From the NCBI GenBank assembly GCA_951640165.1, contig OX621257.1, forward strand, positions 16,255,201-16,319,200: a stretch of 64,000 nt of DNA. The letters are read 5' to 3'. Of this stretch, positions 25,501 through 37,500 are shown piece by piece. The notes below the pieces were generated by a model. The model saw nothing but the letters and a program-made list of their open reading frames with translations. It was not told the origin of the DNA and made no database searches. The translations under genes were made by a program, and so were the position numbers. The first letter of the stretch is position 1. Every line of letters starts with the position of its first letter. This stretch comes from Pseudoips prasinana (Eukaryota; Arthropoda; Insecta; Lepidoptera; Nolidae).

Positions 25501-28500
25501 ATAAGTACGTATTTACAAAAGAAAAGTAGTATATGTAGTATATCAGTTATCTGGTTTCCATAGTACAAGCTCTGCTTAGTTTGGGACCAGATGGCCGTGT
25601 GTAAATAATGTCCCAGGATATTATTAGACGCAGGAGAATTGGCGTCTCCAGTTGACGTGACAAATGGGTTTACAATAAGTAGAAGTCGTTGCTACAAGCT
25701 GAATAATTGTCCCTTATTCAAAGAATTGTTGTGGTTATTGTAAATTTCCAAGATGACCTCAGTTGACCTGCCACCACAAAATTACCGGGTAACCCTATTT
25801 TTTCATGAGTTGGTCACGAGTTTCTTTATTTTGCTAATCAATTAGCAAGTTAACAACGGTTAGAATTTACGGGTCCTTTGTTGATGACGCAGGCTAACTT
25901 ATATTTGCTTACAACGGTCTTTGGTAATGGTGACTTATATGTTAAAAGTGAGACATTGGCACTCTTCGTGTAGGTGTGTGTGTTTTAAACGGTCCAAACA
26001 GTATAAAAGTCAGTTTACAGTTACAGTCATAAAAAAACCCTAAATCATTTGATCTATTATTCACGTAACTATGTAACTGAAAGACCTGCATAGGATATTT
26101 CAGTTTCGATATGTTTTTCCTTATTCTACATATTATAGGCATATTATACATGCATACAAAGACTTACACTGTTGATCCTGACTTTCAGAAGTTGCAGTGG
26201 TGGGTAGGTAGGGGTGATGGACTGGTCCCGATAAAAAAAAATGTTGTCCTGAATTGAAATGAATCAAGTTTTTTTTATTAGTTTTGTTTTGTATTGATCA
26301 AACATGGTAGCGCGGATTTATAATTGTGTGTTATGCCGTGACATTTTCGGAATGTAAACTTTAGTCATGCATACTTATTAGAATAGGTATCTTATATCCA
26401 AATAAAATTGCACTCTAATTTAAATTGGTAAGTTGTAATTAGGTACAACAAATTCAAACTACGCGTACAATTGATAACATGCTAAACTATCCATTTCCGA
26501 TTATCCTAGTTGATTTGATTTTGTTTTGGGAATAACGTGAAGATGGATAGGCAGGTCTTTCGGCTGATATGATGATAATGATGATTACGTCATAGATTTT
26601 CCTTATTGTGGTTTGTGACCCCACCTGCTTTGTTGCTAAGATATTTCAAGTAATTATAAATAATAAATATTTGTGTATTTAGATCACTCCAAGAACCATA
26701 CTCAGACACATACTTACCGTAGCTTACAGCAATTTGGTTTTATTTGGTAATATATTCAATCAGTTGTTTCTTTTAAATCTGAATACGTGAGACCAATCCG
26801 AATTTGCATTAATTATATTTGCATTGATTATTGAGACATTTGTCAGAAGTAACCTTGGAAATGATTACTGTTTCGTCAAATTTGAAAATTGTGGTTTTAA
26901 AACAGACATCCTGATTCTTTGTGGTTGGGATTCACGTTGTTCGCGAAACTGCTTATTCTCATCATATTGACAAAACCATAGATATGATTACTATTGTGAT
27001 TAGACCTGCCAATATTTATTTTTCTCGTCATATTGGCGAAATCATATATAACGATTTAACTAGAACTGCGAGTATTTATATTTAACTGTGACATTTGACC
27101 ATACGACTATGATTATGTATGCAAATGTATGTAAGCAAATTAAAAATACTGGTATATTCGGGCTGCGCCACAGTGACAATTTCGATGAGTTGCAATCCAT
27201 TCGTTGCTCCAGTAATTTAGCGCAATAAATGCGCTGAATCCAATCTTACCGAAACCTGCACGGCTAAAACGGCTAGTATGTCAATACTGAGATTGGACCA
27301 TTACCACCACATGGCGGGTTTAAATTATTCCTTTTTGCATTACCTATTCTTAAATTAGAGTTTCATATTACGGTATTTTACGGAACCTCTTGAAGGGTGT
27401 GCAGGCCAATGATTTATGCTCTTAGAGAATGTCGTTGCGGTTATATACCAGCGTTCAGTTTCTTGAATTTTTCCACCTGAGTGGAAAATCATAGAGATTT
27501 TACATAGCCTCATAGAAAGTAGTCGACCGGATTGTAGACTACGCAGGACGACCACGAACGCCATAAATTGAACGCAGAGCACGGAACGTTAGGAGACTTT
27601 AATAATAACAATTTATATGCGTTGTTAAAGTGAGTAGCGTTCCATAGTAAATGTCACGTTTAGATATGTATCCATGCCAAATTTGACAGTAGGTATACCA
27701 AGATGGCCGCTATGCGCTGGCAAAGTTCGCGCGTCCCTATTGACATCCCTTTACTAATGCGTATGAAACGGCTTTCTGAAGAAGAAAATACAGTGTTTAG
27801 GTAACAAATTGCAATCTCATCTTCGAAGTATTGTGGAGGATTACTGTACATCAGAAGTATAGTTTATTTCTGTTGAACGCATGGTTACTTTCTTTTGTAA
27901 CCTTGTTGCCTAACACATTGCGCGGGTCAAGTCGAAAAACGAAACCAATGCAATGTGATGAACGATATTTTTATATCAAAGGTTTTTGAAGTTAAACTCA
28001 TTTACGTGCCTGCGCGTGACCTGGGGAGTAAACTGGTGAATGCGTTACGAGAACGGTACGAATAGAGTGATCGGTCGAGACGAAGAGAAGTTGAGAGGGA
28101 GATATCAAGTTAGTAAATATAAAAAGAGAGGGGGCTATGTTTTGTATATTACTGTAGGGGCATACATTGTCTTTATCTCTTAGCCAGTTACGTTTGAAGT
28201 TTTACTTCATTCGTGGGGTCTAAAGCATGCTCATTTTTTATTAGATTTTTCATTAAAGACAACGCCTGCACTGGGGTTATAAATCCCTGTATAGCGGAGG
28301 ACTTACAATGATGTAATTAACGGACACAAAGTACACCCAGACTCAGAACTATACTTTATGGGTCACATAAATAGTTTTACTGTGCGGGGATCATACGCGA
28401 ACACGAGAGCGCTAAGGTGTTAAGGTGACTGTAAGGGCCAGCGCAGACAGAGAGGAGCGCATCGGAGAGGATTTTATTAAGGCATTAGAAAATCAACTTT

Positions 28501-31500
28501 AAAATTATTTAAATAAAGTGTATGTATGCTTGAACACTATAATACGCGAGACTGCGCGAACATTTTGTCAGGTTCAAGCATATATGCTCTTTATTCCTAT
28601 AGCTCTAAAGTTGATTTTCTAGCCTTAATAAAATCCTCTCCGCTGCGCTCCTCTCTGTCTGCGCTGACCCTAAGGCCGCACTTGACTGCACGTGTGTAAA
28701 TGAGTGTATGTCAGGCAACTGTAAGGCCGCACTTGACTGCACGTATATAAATCAGTTAGATGGCACATAAACACAGACTTCAGCTATCTGTTGGATATAA
28801 AATTATCTTCTTTTGTTTTGAGGAATGCGTATCGGTCATTTTGTGTAATCAATATTCCAAAATACATACATACATACATAGACTCACGCCTGTTTCCCAG
28901 AGGGGTAGGCAGAGACAACGGACTTCCATTTGTCACGATCCTTGCATACCTCTTTCGCTTCGTTTACTGACATTATATTCTTCATACATGCTCGCCGGTT
29001 TAGGGTACTTCTGACCTAACCTTTTTGAAGTACGTCTCCGATTTGATCAGAGAATGTTCTACGAGGTCTTGGCCTTCCGGTTGTACCATTCACACAGGCC
29101 AGGTATACTTCTTTTGTCAATCTTCTTTCATTCATCCTTTCTAAATGGCCAAATCATATTCCAAAATATTCATAACAATTTAAGCTTACTAACCAAAAGG
29201 GTTTGGTGATCTGTTATCCTCATATTTAGTAAGATTATAAAGAATATTATAAAGATAACTATTAGTTAGTTGAGATTTTCTTACGATTATGTTATTTAGA
29301 TGCCGTTGAATCTAAAAACGCCTAACTATAGCACCTATTTTGTTTTGCAGCGTAACTAACTAAAATGAATTCTAATACATGCGAACGCGAAGTTGCATAA
29401 GCTGCGGAACCACTTACTGTCTAGATTTGTGTTTCTGACCCAGTAGGTAGGCACATAATATTATGTTGTTATATCAGCGCTTTCTCAGGAATATTCACTT
29501 CCTAAAGATGTTTCCAAGGGGCCATAGAAACAACGACCGCACTAAGGACAAAAATCCCTGTATCGCGGGGACTTTACAAAATGCAATTAATGTACGCAAA
29601 GGACACCTAGACTCGGATCAACAAAAAAATATCTTCCCGACCGAATTTCGGCCACGGCGGCCACTCTCCATGGAGATTAGCCAATAGCGCAGGACATATT
29701 ATAGAGTACAAGGGTGTGTGCAAACACAGGGCATCGACTGCTTTACCTGCTCTCCGAGGCACGGGGGTGTATTACCGCCAACTCCGAGACTTCGGGCTGA
29801 TACTGAAAAAAATATTTTTACGGAAATATCCCAAAATCACTTTTTGGTCCGATTCGGGATTTGAACCCAGGACATTCATTAGCTGCGGTTGAACACGTTA
29901 CCGCTTGACCAACGACGCAGCCAGCAGCAACTATGGGTCACACGAATACTGGTTCTGTGCGTGGATCGAACTGAAACCTGAGGGCACGGTGCAGAGGTAC
30001 TAGTAGTAGCGTGGTACTACATGGAACTGTGTCGTAATAACTGTGTCACTAGCGCTGTCTTTCTTTAATTTAATTTGATCAACTTTTTTTTATAATTCAG
30101 TTTTACGGCTCTGGCTTCTTCGGCCTTATGAGCCTTCCGTAAAATATATTTTTATTTCATTTATTTTCGTCATGTCAAGTAAAGTCCGTCACAGTCAAGT
30201 CATACATAGCCCTTGTCGTACCCCAGTAAAGCAGTGGAGACTTTATTAGAGGCTTATATGGAGTTTTAGATTCAATACAGAAAATCGCAATTCACGGCAA
30301 TATGGCACTTTCTTCCACTTGTGTACGTTGTCCGTGATGTTATGTCTAAAAATCCACCATATTTACGCATAAAAACGATGCGTCTTTTTCCGCGTTGGCG
30401 CCTTAACTCTAATTTGATTAAATTCAGTTAGGGCTACCAGATGTAAAATCAATAGCCTGATTTCAATTGAAAAATCCTGATGTTTTTTACGGTGTGATAA
30501 TTTTCTCCCTACCGTACTTACTAATTTAAAAAAGTCGTAATGTAATAATGGTTTTATACACTGTTGATCTCGCTTACGAGTCACATCGCACTCATAGAGG
30601 AAAAGCGGCTGAAATAATTTTATAAAAAAAATATCCTGTGATTCCGTGAGATTAGCAAAGACGCAATCCTGAGAAGTGTCCAGAATTCCTGAAATCTCTG
30701 GACAAATCGTGAGATGTGGTAACCCTAATCGCAGTAAACATAATTATTTAGCTATGTTAGTGTATATAAGTAACCTCTATCTTAGGAAAATTTTATATTT
30801 ACCATGGAGGGCGTAAAGTCTCGGCAGTAGCAATTCTAATTAAGAGGCTGACGACACTCATTATATTGTATGACACTATTCTCGTCTATATATTCTTCCG
30901 AGTACGGGTCAAAATAGAGTGAACGTAAAAGCAATAAAAATTTAAAAAAGCAGGGTGAAACATAATAAAATCATTGATTGCAAGGAATATACATATAGGT
31001 ATGAAAAATGTTAAACAATAAAGATTTTGCTAAACATAAAGACTAAATGCGCTACTTATTAATGAAGTTGTAATATTTAGGGATTACTTTGTTTTAAATA
31101 TTTTTAAAGGTGCCTTTTTTTATTTATTTCTATAGGGTGAAAGTATAGTGAATCGTGTTTTGAGATCAATGATGTTCTTCAAAAATAGTCTATTTTATGT
31201 TGTTAACAAGGTGGATCTCGAAGTATTGGCTAAAAACTTGCGGGAATCCACCAATTTGGCCGATGTTAGCGTCTTAATTAGGGCCACATTGAACTACGTG
31301 ATGTCACTTCATTTTGTGTGTTATGATTTTGTACACGGTAGACACATTGTGGCCGTGTGGTTTCCGGCTCAGAAAGACAAGGGCCACCCTATACTATCCC
31401 GCGGGTGTATAAAAGGCGACTAAGGGATACACCAGGTAGTCGGGTGACGCCACCTGTGTACTAACTAACACCTAACTGCGGTCGGTAACTCGCATGCCAA

Positions 31501-34500
31501 GCGCGGTGACTACGGCAAACCTCTCCAAATTACAAAGTTATATAAAAACCTTTGGGAGGCCTTTGTCCAACAGTGGACGATATCAGGCTGATGATGATGT
31601 GAGACACATTTATAATGATTTTGTATTCATCAAGGATAAAAATAACGTACAGATAACACGTGCGGAGTCACGGTTTAATTATACCAATTAGTTGTTAAGT
31701 GTTATTGCAATAATATAATTAGTTTAATTAACGGTGTTATATAAATTTGTTTCCTGGTTTGTGTTAACAGTCGGTTTAGTCTGAAGACGTTCTCGATACA
31801 AAACCTGTATATATCTCCAATCCAATCCCTCCAATCTCTAAAAATCCAAGTGTCAAAACGTTTAAATTGCATAATATTATAACACTTGCCGCGGTGAGGA
31901 ATATTATCCGTGATTTTAAGGTAGTTGATATAGGATCAATTAAACTTTACTGTGGTTTATTATAACTCACGTATTTTATTAAAATAATAATATCACAACA
32001 CTAAATATACACTTAATATCTTGCGACCACTGACACTGCCAACAGGCCCCAAACTAGGAAGAGACTGTACCACCAAACAACTGATAAACATACTTATATA
32101 TTTCTATACACATACATAATACAGATAAATTACTGACACAAAACTAATCATTGTGCTAATCAAAAAGATTTTTCCTGGGCGGGGATCAAAACCACAACCA
32201 CCGGCTGAACAACATGCTCACTAACCGCTAGATTAACACCCCATTATACTTCTCTGCACGAGAAGACAGGCCGGCAGAGCATTTCACCTTGCAATTTGCC
32301 ATTGAACTAGGATGTTCCCTAAGTGAATACGAGTATATATATAATAATAATCTCCTGGGGCATTATTCACACACAACCATCTGATCCCAAACTAAGCAGA
32401 GGTTGTACTATGCAAACCAGATAACTGATATACTACTCTTTTTTGTAAATACATACTTATATAGTTATATATAGATTTTTTACAAGCCTATATCTGTGTC
32501 CCACTGCTGAGCAAAGACCTCTCCCTTGGTTTTCCAGTCTTCCCTGTCTTTCGAAATTTCAGGTCATCACACCATCTCCGTTTGGGCCTCACGTCTACGT
32601 CAGCCATTTTGAGGGAATCTATTGGTTGTGAACTTGTGATCAGCGCCCATCTGTCTGGATGGTCATTAAACATTTCCAGTGTATATTTAACTTTGTGTTA
32701 TTGTTTTGGTTACGCTTTTTAATGTGCAACCTTCAACTTCAACAACACATACGAATGAGTTACAGCTATCAATCATGTAGCGCAACTAATTTTGTAATGT
32801 GATGTCTTGTTAACTCGTTTCTCTATATCTATGCATGATTTGAAATGGTTGGTACAAGGATTATGGTCTTGGAAATATGTCAGTGGCTATAAATATAGAT
32901 GTCGCATGTCGGTTCTATCAGACAAGATATAGAAAATAACAAAATAAAGCAACATCTACTGCAACTATTCTAGGTGTTCTAGGCCTGTGATCTGTAATTG
33001 ATGGTTGGCGTGGTTGGCAAATGCTTGCTTTTCACGCCGGAGGTGGTGGGTCCGATGCCCACCCAGGACAGATATTTGTGTGCATGAACATGTCTGTTTG
33101 TCCCGAGTCTGAGTTTATTTATCTATATACGTATATATTTACAAAAGAAAAGTAGTATATGTAGTATATCAGTTATCTGCGTTTCCATAGTACAAGCTCT
33201 GCTTAGGTAGGGACCAGATGGCCGTCTGTAAATAATCTCCCAGGGTATTATTATAATTCAGGCTGACAGTAAGTATTTGTTTTTGCCAATTTGGCAATGT
33301 AAACGTACGGTACCCTAAAAGAAAATTTAGACCTGTATTTACTTTACGATTTAGTGTTATAGTACCTTCTATAAAGACCCGCCCCTGGCTTCACGCGGGT
33401 AGATAGAAATTTGTACTTTACGCCGAATAATGATTATATGGCCAATTTTTTATACTTTGTAATTCCGTAATTTTCTTTAAGAAAATATGATTTGACCGAA
33501 TGTAAACTTCATATAATGTATTAATAGGCCTGCAAAGCATTCTGTTTTTTGCAAATATTGATCTGAGTGTAGTTAACCAGATACATATATCTCTATACTA
33601 TAATTTTACATTACAGAAGATTAAAGTGGGACAGACCACATGTAAACTCTTCGTTTACACGTCGATCTTTCAAATTTATTGGTCCATACCTATACACAAA
33701 ACTATACATGAGAGACAATAGCGTGCCTAATCTGACCAAATTCCGATGTAAGAACATTATTTTGAAATGGTTGGAACCTAAAAACTATGCTGAAACTGAA
33801 AACTTGCTTGAATTTGTCATTTAAATATATAACAAGAGAGCCATTAATAAATAATAGGAAAATTTTTAACGTATCTACATATGTATATACCTACTACATG
33901 TCATTTAGTTCTACATACATACATAAATTAGTGTTCTATCGCATAACATACTTGTAACTTGTAACAATATTATAACAAATTATTTACTAATGTGTATAGT
34001 TGTTTCTATTGCAATATTGGGAAGAGACTGGACCTCACGACACAGGTTGATCCTAGTGTGAGGGCCAGAGAAAGATTGTTTATATGTATTATAGTTGTAT
34101 ATGTCAAATTGTGTCTGTAATTATGTACTATGTGTGTTGAATTGAAATAAATTATTCTTATTCTTACATTAATTGAAATGGGATATTTGATTTTTTTGGT
34201 GATAATTCTTCCGAGGCGTATCCGATTTTATGGATTCAGATATATGCTATCACGAGTATGGTCACTAACACCGTGTCAAATTTGAGGAAGATCGGTTCAG
34301 CCGTTCAGGAGGAGTGCGATCAGGGTGGCTACAGCCCAAACCGCTGTTCATCGTGATCGTCGTCCAAATAGATGAAGGTTAAATATGACTAAATCATTCT
34401 TTCAATCGGCTTCCATGAGCACATGTGACGTCATAAATGGCAAGGAATCGATCAGCGTTGAAGATTTTGATGTAGTCATTTTTAATATTCATCTTTTTGA

Positions 34501-37500
34501 ACGCCGCCGATCATAATAAGCGAAGAATGAATGAGTCCCCTAAGGAAGAGCTTCGTATACTTCGCTTGATTTCAAACAGATACAAAACAAAATCTTTTCT
34601 CTTTGTAGAATTAGTAAAATTTCAGTTATTCATTATAAACACAATAGCTGTTGTTAAACCGTTGATCAACCCAAGAATCTGTGCCCTTTCATTGTTGCTT
34701 AGCCTTGGCCTCATACAAAGACAATGCACCTTTTCTTAACGTCGCGTCGTCGTCGTCTTTATCAAAATTATTAGGTGGACAAGTTCTTGTAAAGTTTCTA
34801 AGTAAAATTTGATTAAAATTAATTTTCGAGATATAAATTAATCTTTCTTTTTTTATTCGTTACCAGTTGATCTCCCCGAACCGTAAGTGGTCGGATAACA
34901 TACCTAATATACGTCGTCCAACTTCGACAGAATTTAAGGCGCAGTGAAAAATTACATGAGAAAAACGGAAGTACCTATATGAGCTTCGAATGTAGTTTAG
35001 CAGGAAATAACACTAAGATGTTTTAGAGTATCTGTAAAATAAATTTGAAAATGATTTCATTTCAATATTGCGTCCAAAAACTCCGTATTTTCAGAGACGA
35101 CATGTTAACTTTAATTACGACTTAAATTGCGAATCGATTATTCTAATGTAGAAACCGTGCATTTTAAATAGAGTCAAATTTTAACCTAATTTCTATAAAT
35201 AAAATATAAACAGTGCATACATACGGATTATTTTGCGGTGAACATATTGTCTGGTCGTCAAACCAAAAAATTCTCCATTAGTTGGCTGGTTGGTTGAGAT
35301 AGATTACTTACAAACTTACATTTACCAGTAAACATTTTTTTTTGATAAGGCTGGGCGAATGCCTACGCATGTCACCCGCAAAAAGTGTCTGCGGGTGGAT
35401 ATGTCGGACTCGTACCGACTAAACCTCACCTGCCGTGGACTTCTCTTGGCGCCTAACGGGAGGAGCCCCGGGAACGCGGGCATGCTGCTCCGGTGCCCCC
35501 CTCTTGGCCCATGTCCCAGATTGTCGGGACACGTAACCCTAACCCTATTGTCGACTCCTGCCAGTCCGGCACAGCGACTGTGCCACAAACAGATCGCTGT
35601 CTTCCCGGAGCTGCTTGTACATGGCGGCAGTGGAGGACACTTCTCACACTGCCGCGGCAGCCCCGAGGGGAGTTAGGCTAACGGCTGCCGGGACGGATCC
35701 CGTCCGATCTCAGCGACCAGGACTCGTCTCTCGGCGTCCTGGGCCCGGCACTTCTCCAGCGTATGCTGGGAAGAGTTACCAGTAAACCTATTAACATAGT
35801 CATCATCATCATATTAAAGAACAGGAAAATGTATATTACCTAGGATATATGTACATATAATAAATATGTAGTAGCGTTACGAGATGATACAAAGATTAAT
35901 TGTAAAGTGAGGCTAAAAAAAAAATTAACGAGGTCTTGTTATATGGAAAATTAGGTAGTAAGAAGTGTATAAGATATTTATAAAAATAAGTTTAAGTAAC
36001 CTGTAAGAAAAAAAAAAATAAGCGCATCGCCTACGAATTGAGTTAGCCGTTTAGCTAAGAAAAAACAAAGCAATAATATAAAGGTACTCCATTGTCTTTT
36101 CTTTAAACAAAAATCTTTTAAATTCCAGGTAGTAGGCCACAGAGAAGGCCTCGAGATGATGGAGTCCGCAGATCCTCTAGTCCTGTTGGTGCTCCTGCCG
36201 ACCATTCCTGTGACCCTCATCAGTGCCAAGATGTACAACTGGGAAGACTCAGTGCTGCTGTTCCTTAGGAAGTACTGCGCCAAGGTACCGGCGTTGGCGT
36301 ATATACTGCCGTTTGGCAAGTGAGTATCAAATATTAGATTTATAGGCAGGACCTTTACGCCTTGAAAATAATAAAAGAACCTTTAATCTGAACATAGCGA
36401 CCCACAATTTCTTTGATGAAAATCGCGTTAAAATACCTAGAACCCTATTGTAACACCAACGGCCCTAATTGTGAACCGGTTAAGGTTCACAATTAGGACC
36501 GATAGGCAGGGGTCCCTAAAAAGACATACAAATATTCATCATCCATTCTCATCGAGCTATCGTCAAAAATCGTATTTCATACTAGATGTATGAGATTGGA
36601 TTATCTACATAATTGTTGTGGCGTGATTTTTTTTAATATTATTTACAAATCAAAGATTATAAGCCGGTCACAAATAATTAATTACTCCCCAAAGAATGGG
36701 CGGGGCTACGCTTGGCAGACGGCTTGGCGATCTCAGTTTGACGGTCATAGTTCACAGAAAAATGGTGTTGCCCGTTCTTCGGTAGGTTTCTACGCCCCTC
36801 ACACGATTAGATGGGGTGATGATATTCTTCGCCGTTACGATATGGATTTTACATTATATATAGCGAATATGTAATGTAAAATCCACTTATTATGAAGTTT
36901 ATCAAGCCGGGATACAATTTGCACCGCTTTCCCGCCTACAATAATTATGAATGTGCAAGGAGGACAATATAAACAAGTATAATACCCTACACGTGTTTCA
37001 ATTCTCCCCAGACCATTCTGAAGGGACACTCGACGAAGCTTGACAATTAGTGTTACTAACACTACATATACTGAATTTGTATTTTGATAACCACAAAAAT
37101 GTACAAATAGGCAGTCATACCCAAAAGTGATTTCTTTTACACAACGGTCGCAAGTAAACGCAATTTTAAACGCGCCTACGACGAGATATAGTTTTGATAA
37201 CGCGCGTCGACGGCGTGCTTTTATCCTACAGAGCAGTATGCTTTTTGTTTGTATCGATACAAACGCGTGTCTGTATCCCTGCAAACGCGGTTTAAAAAAC
37301 GCGGTGTGCATAGGCCCTTAGTATATTTCCTGGGTCATTATTAGCGCACGGCCATCTAATCCCAAACTAAGCAGAGCCTGTACTATGGAAACCTGATAAC
37401 TGATATACTCGTACTACAAATACAACTTTTATTGATAACTAGCTGTGCCCGCGACTTCGTCCGCGTGTTAATTAGTTTATTTCGTTTTTTTTTGTAAAAT

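Larger units (their letters stand above)
24706..25640 (+). mobile_element. SINE family 2 interrupted by a MITE and a Helitron
   Basis: Head 24706-24779 (GGCGTGGTTGGTAAACGCTT, GGGTTCGATTCCCACCCA), then MITE-A, then SINE 25023-25058 (GGACAGATATTTGTTTGTCC ... GTGTGTAA), then a Helitron, then SINE 25493-25640 (TTACCTATATAAGTACGTAT ... GTTTCCATAGTACAAGCTCT ... CCCAGGATATTATTAG). Each piece picks up exactly where the previous stopped, when compared with the intact copy at 43828-44072. Confidence 0.88.

Noticed and set aside
24706..25640. A previously unknown large element of 935 bp
   Set aside because: Resolved into a known SINE interrupted by a MITE and a Helitron, because the three SINE pieces join exactly as in intact copies.
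27355..27582. 75-residue minus-strand ORF
   Set aside because: No recognisable domain, no splice context, within intron 2 of MARCH5; too short to separate from chance.
31148..31423. 91-residue ORF in intron 2
   Set aside because: Its second half is the RTE-tailed repeat ([15 protein letters not shown]) and the first half has no motif; a chance junction frame.
35322..35681. Overlapping ORFs of 62-105 residues on both strands
   Set aside because: They lie in a GC-rich dispersed repeat with a reverse copy at 50345-50625; frames are not conserved between copies.
36835..37311. 158-residue minus-strand ORF
   Set aside because: Longest unexplained minus-strand frame, but in MARCH5 intron 3, without recognisable motif, and its 3' part overlaps a repeat. 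I could not support it as an exon.
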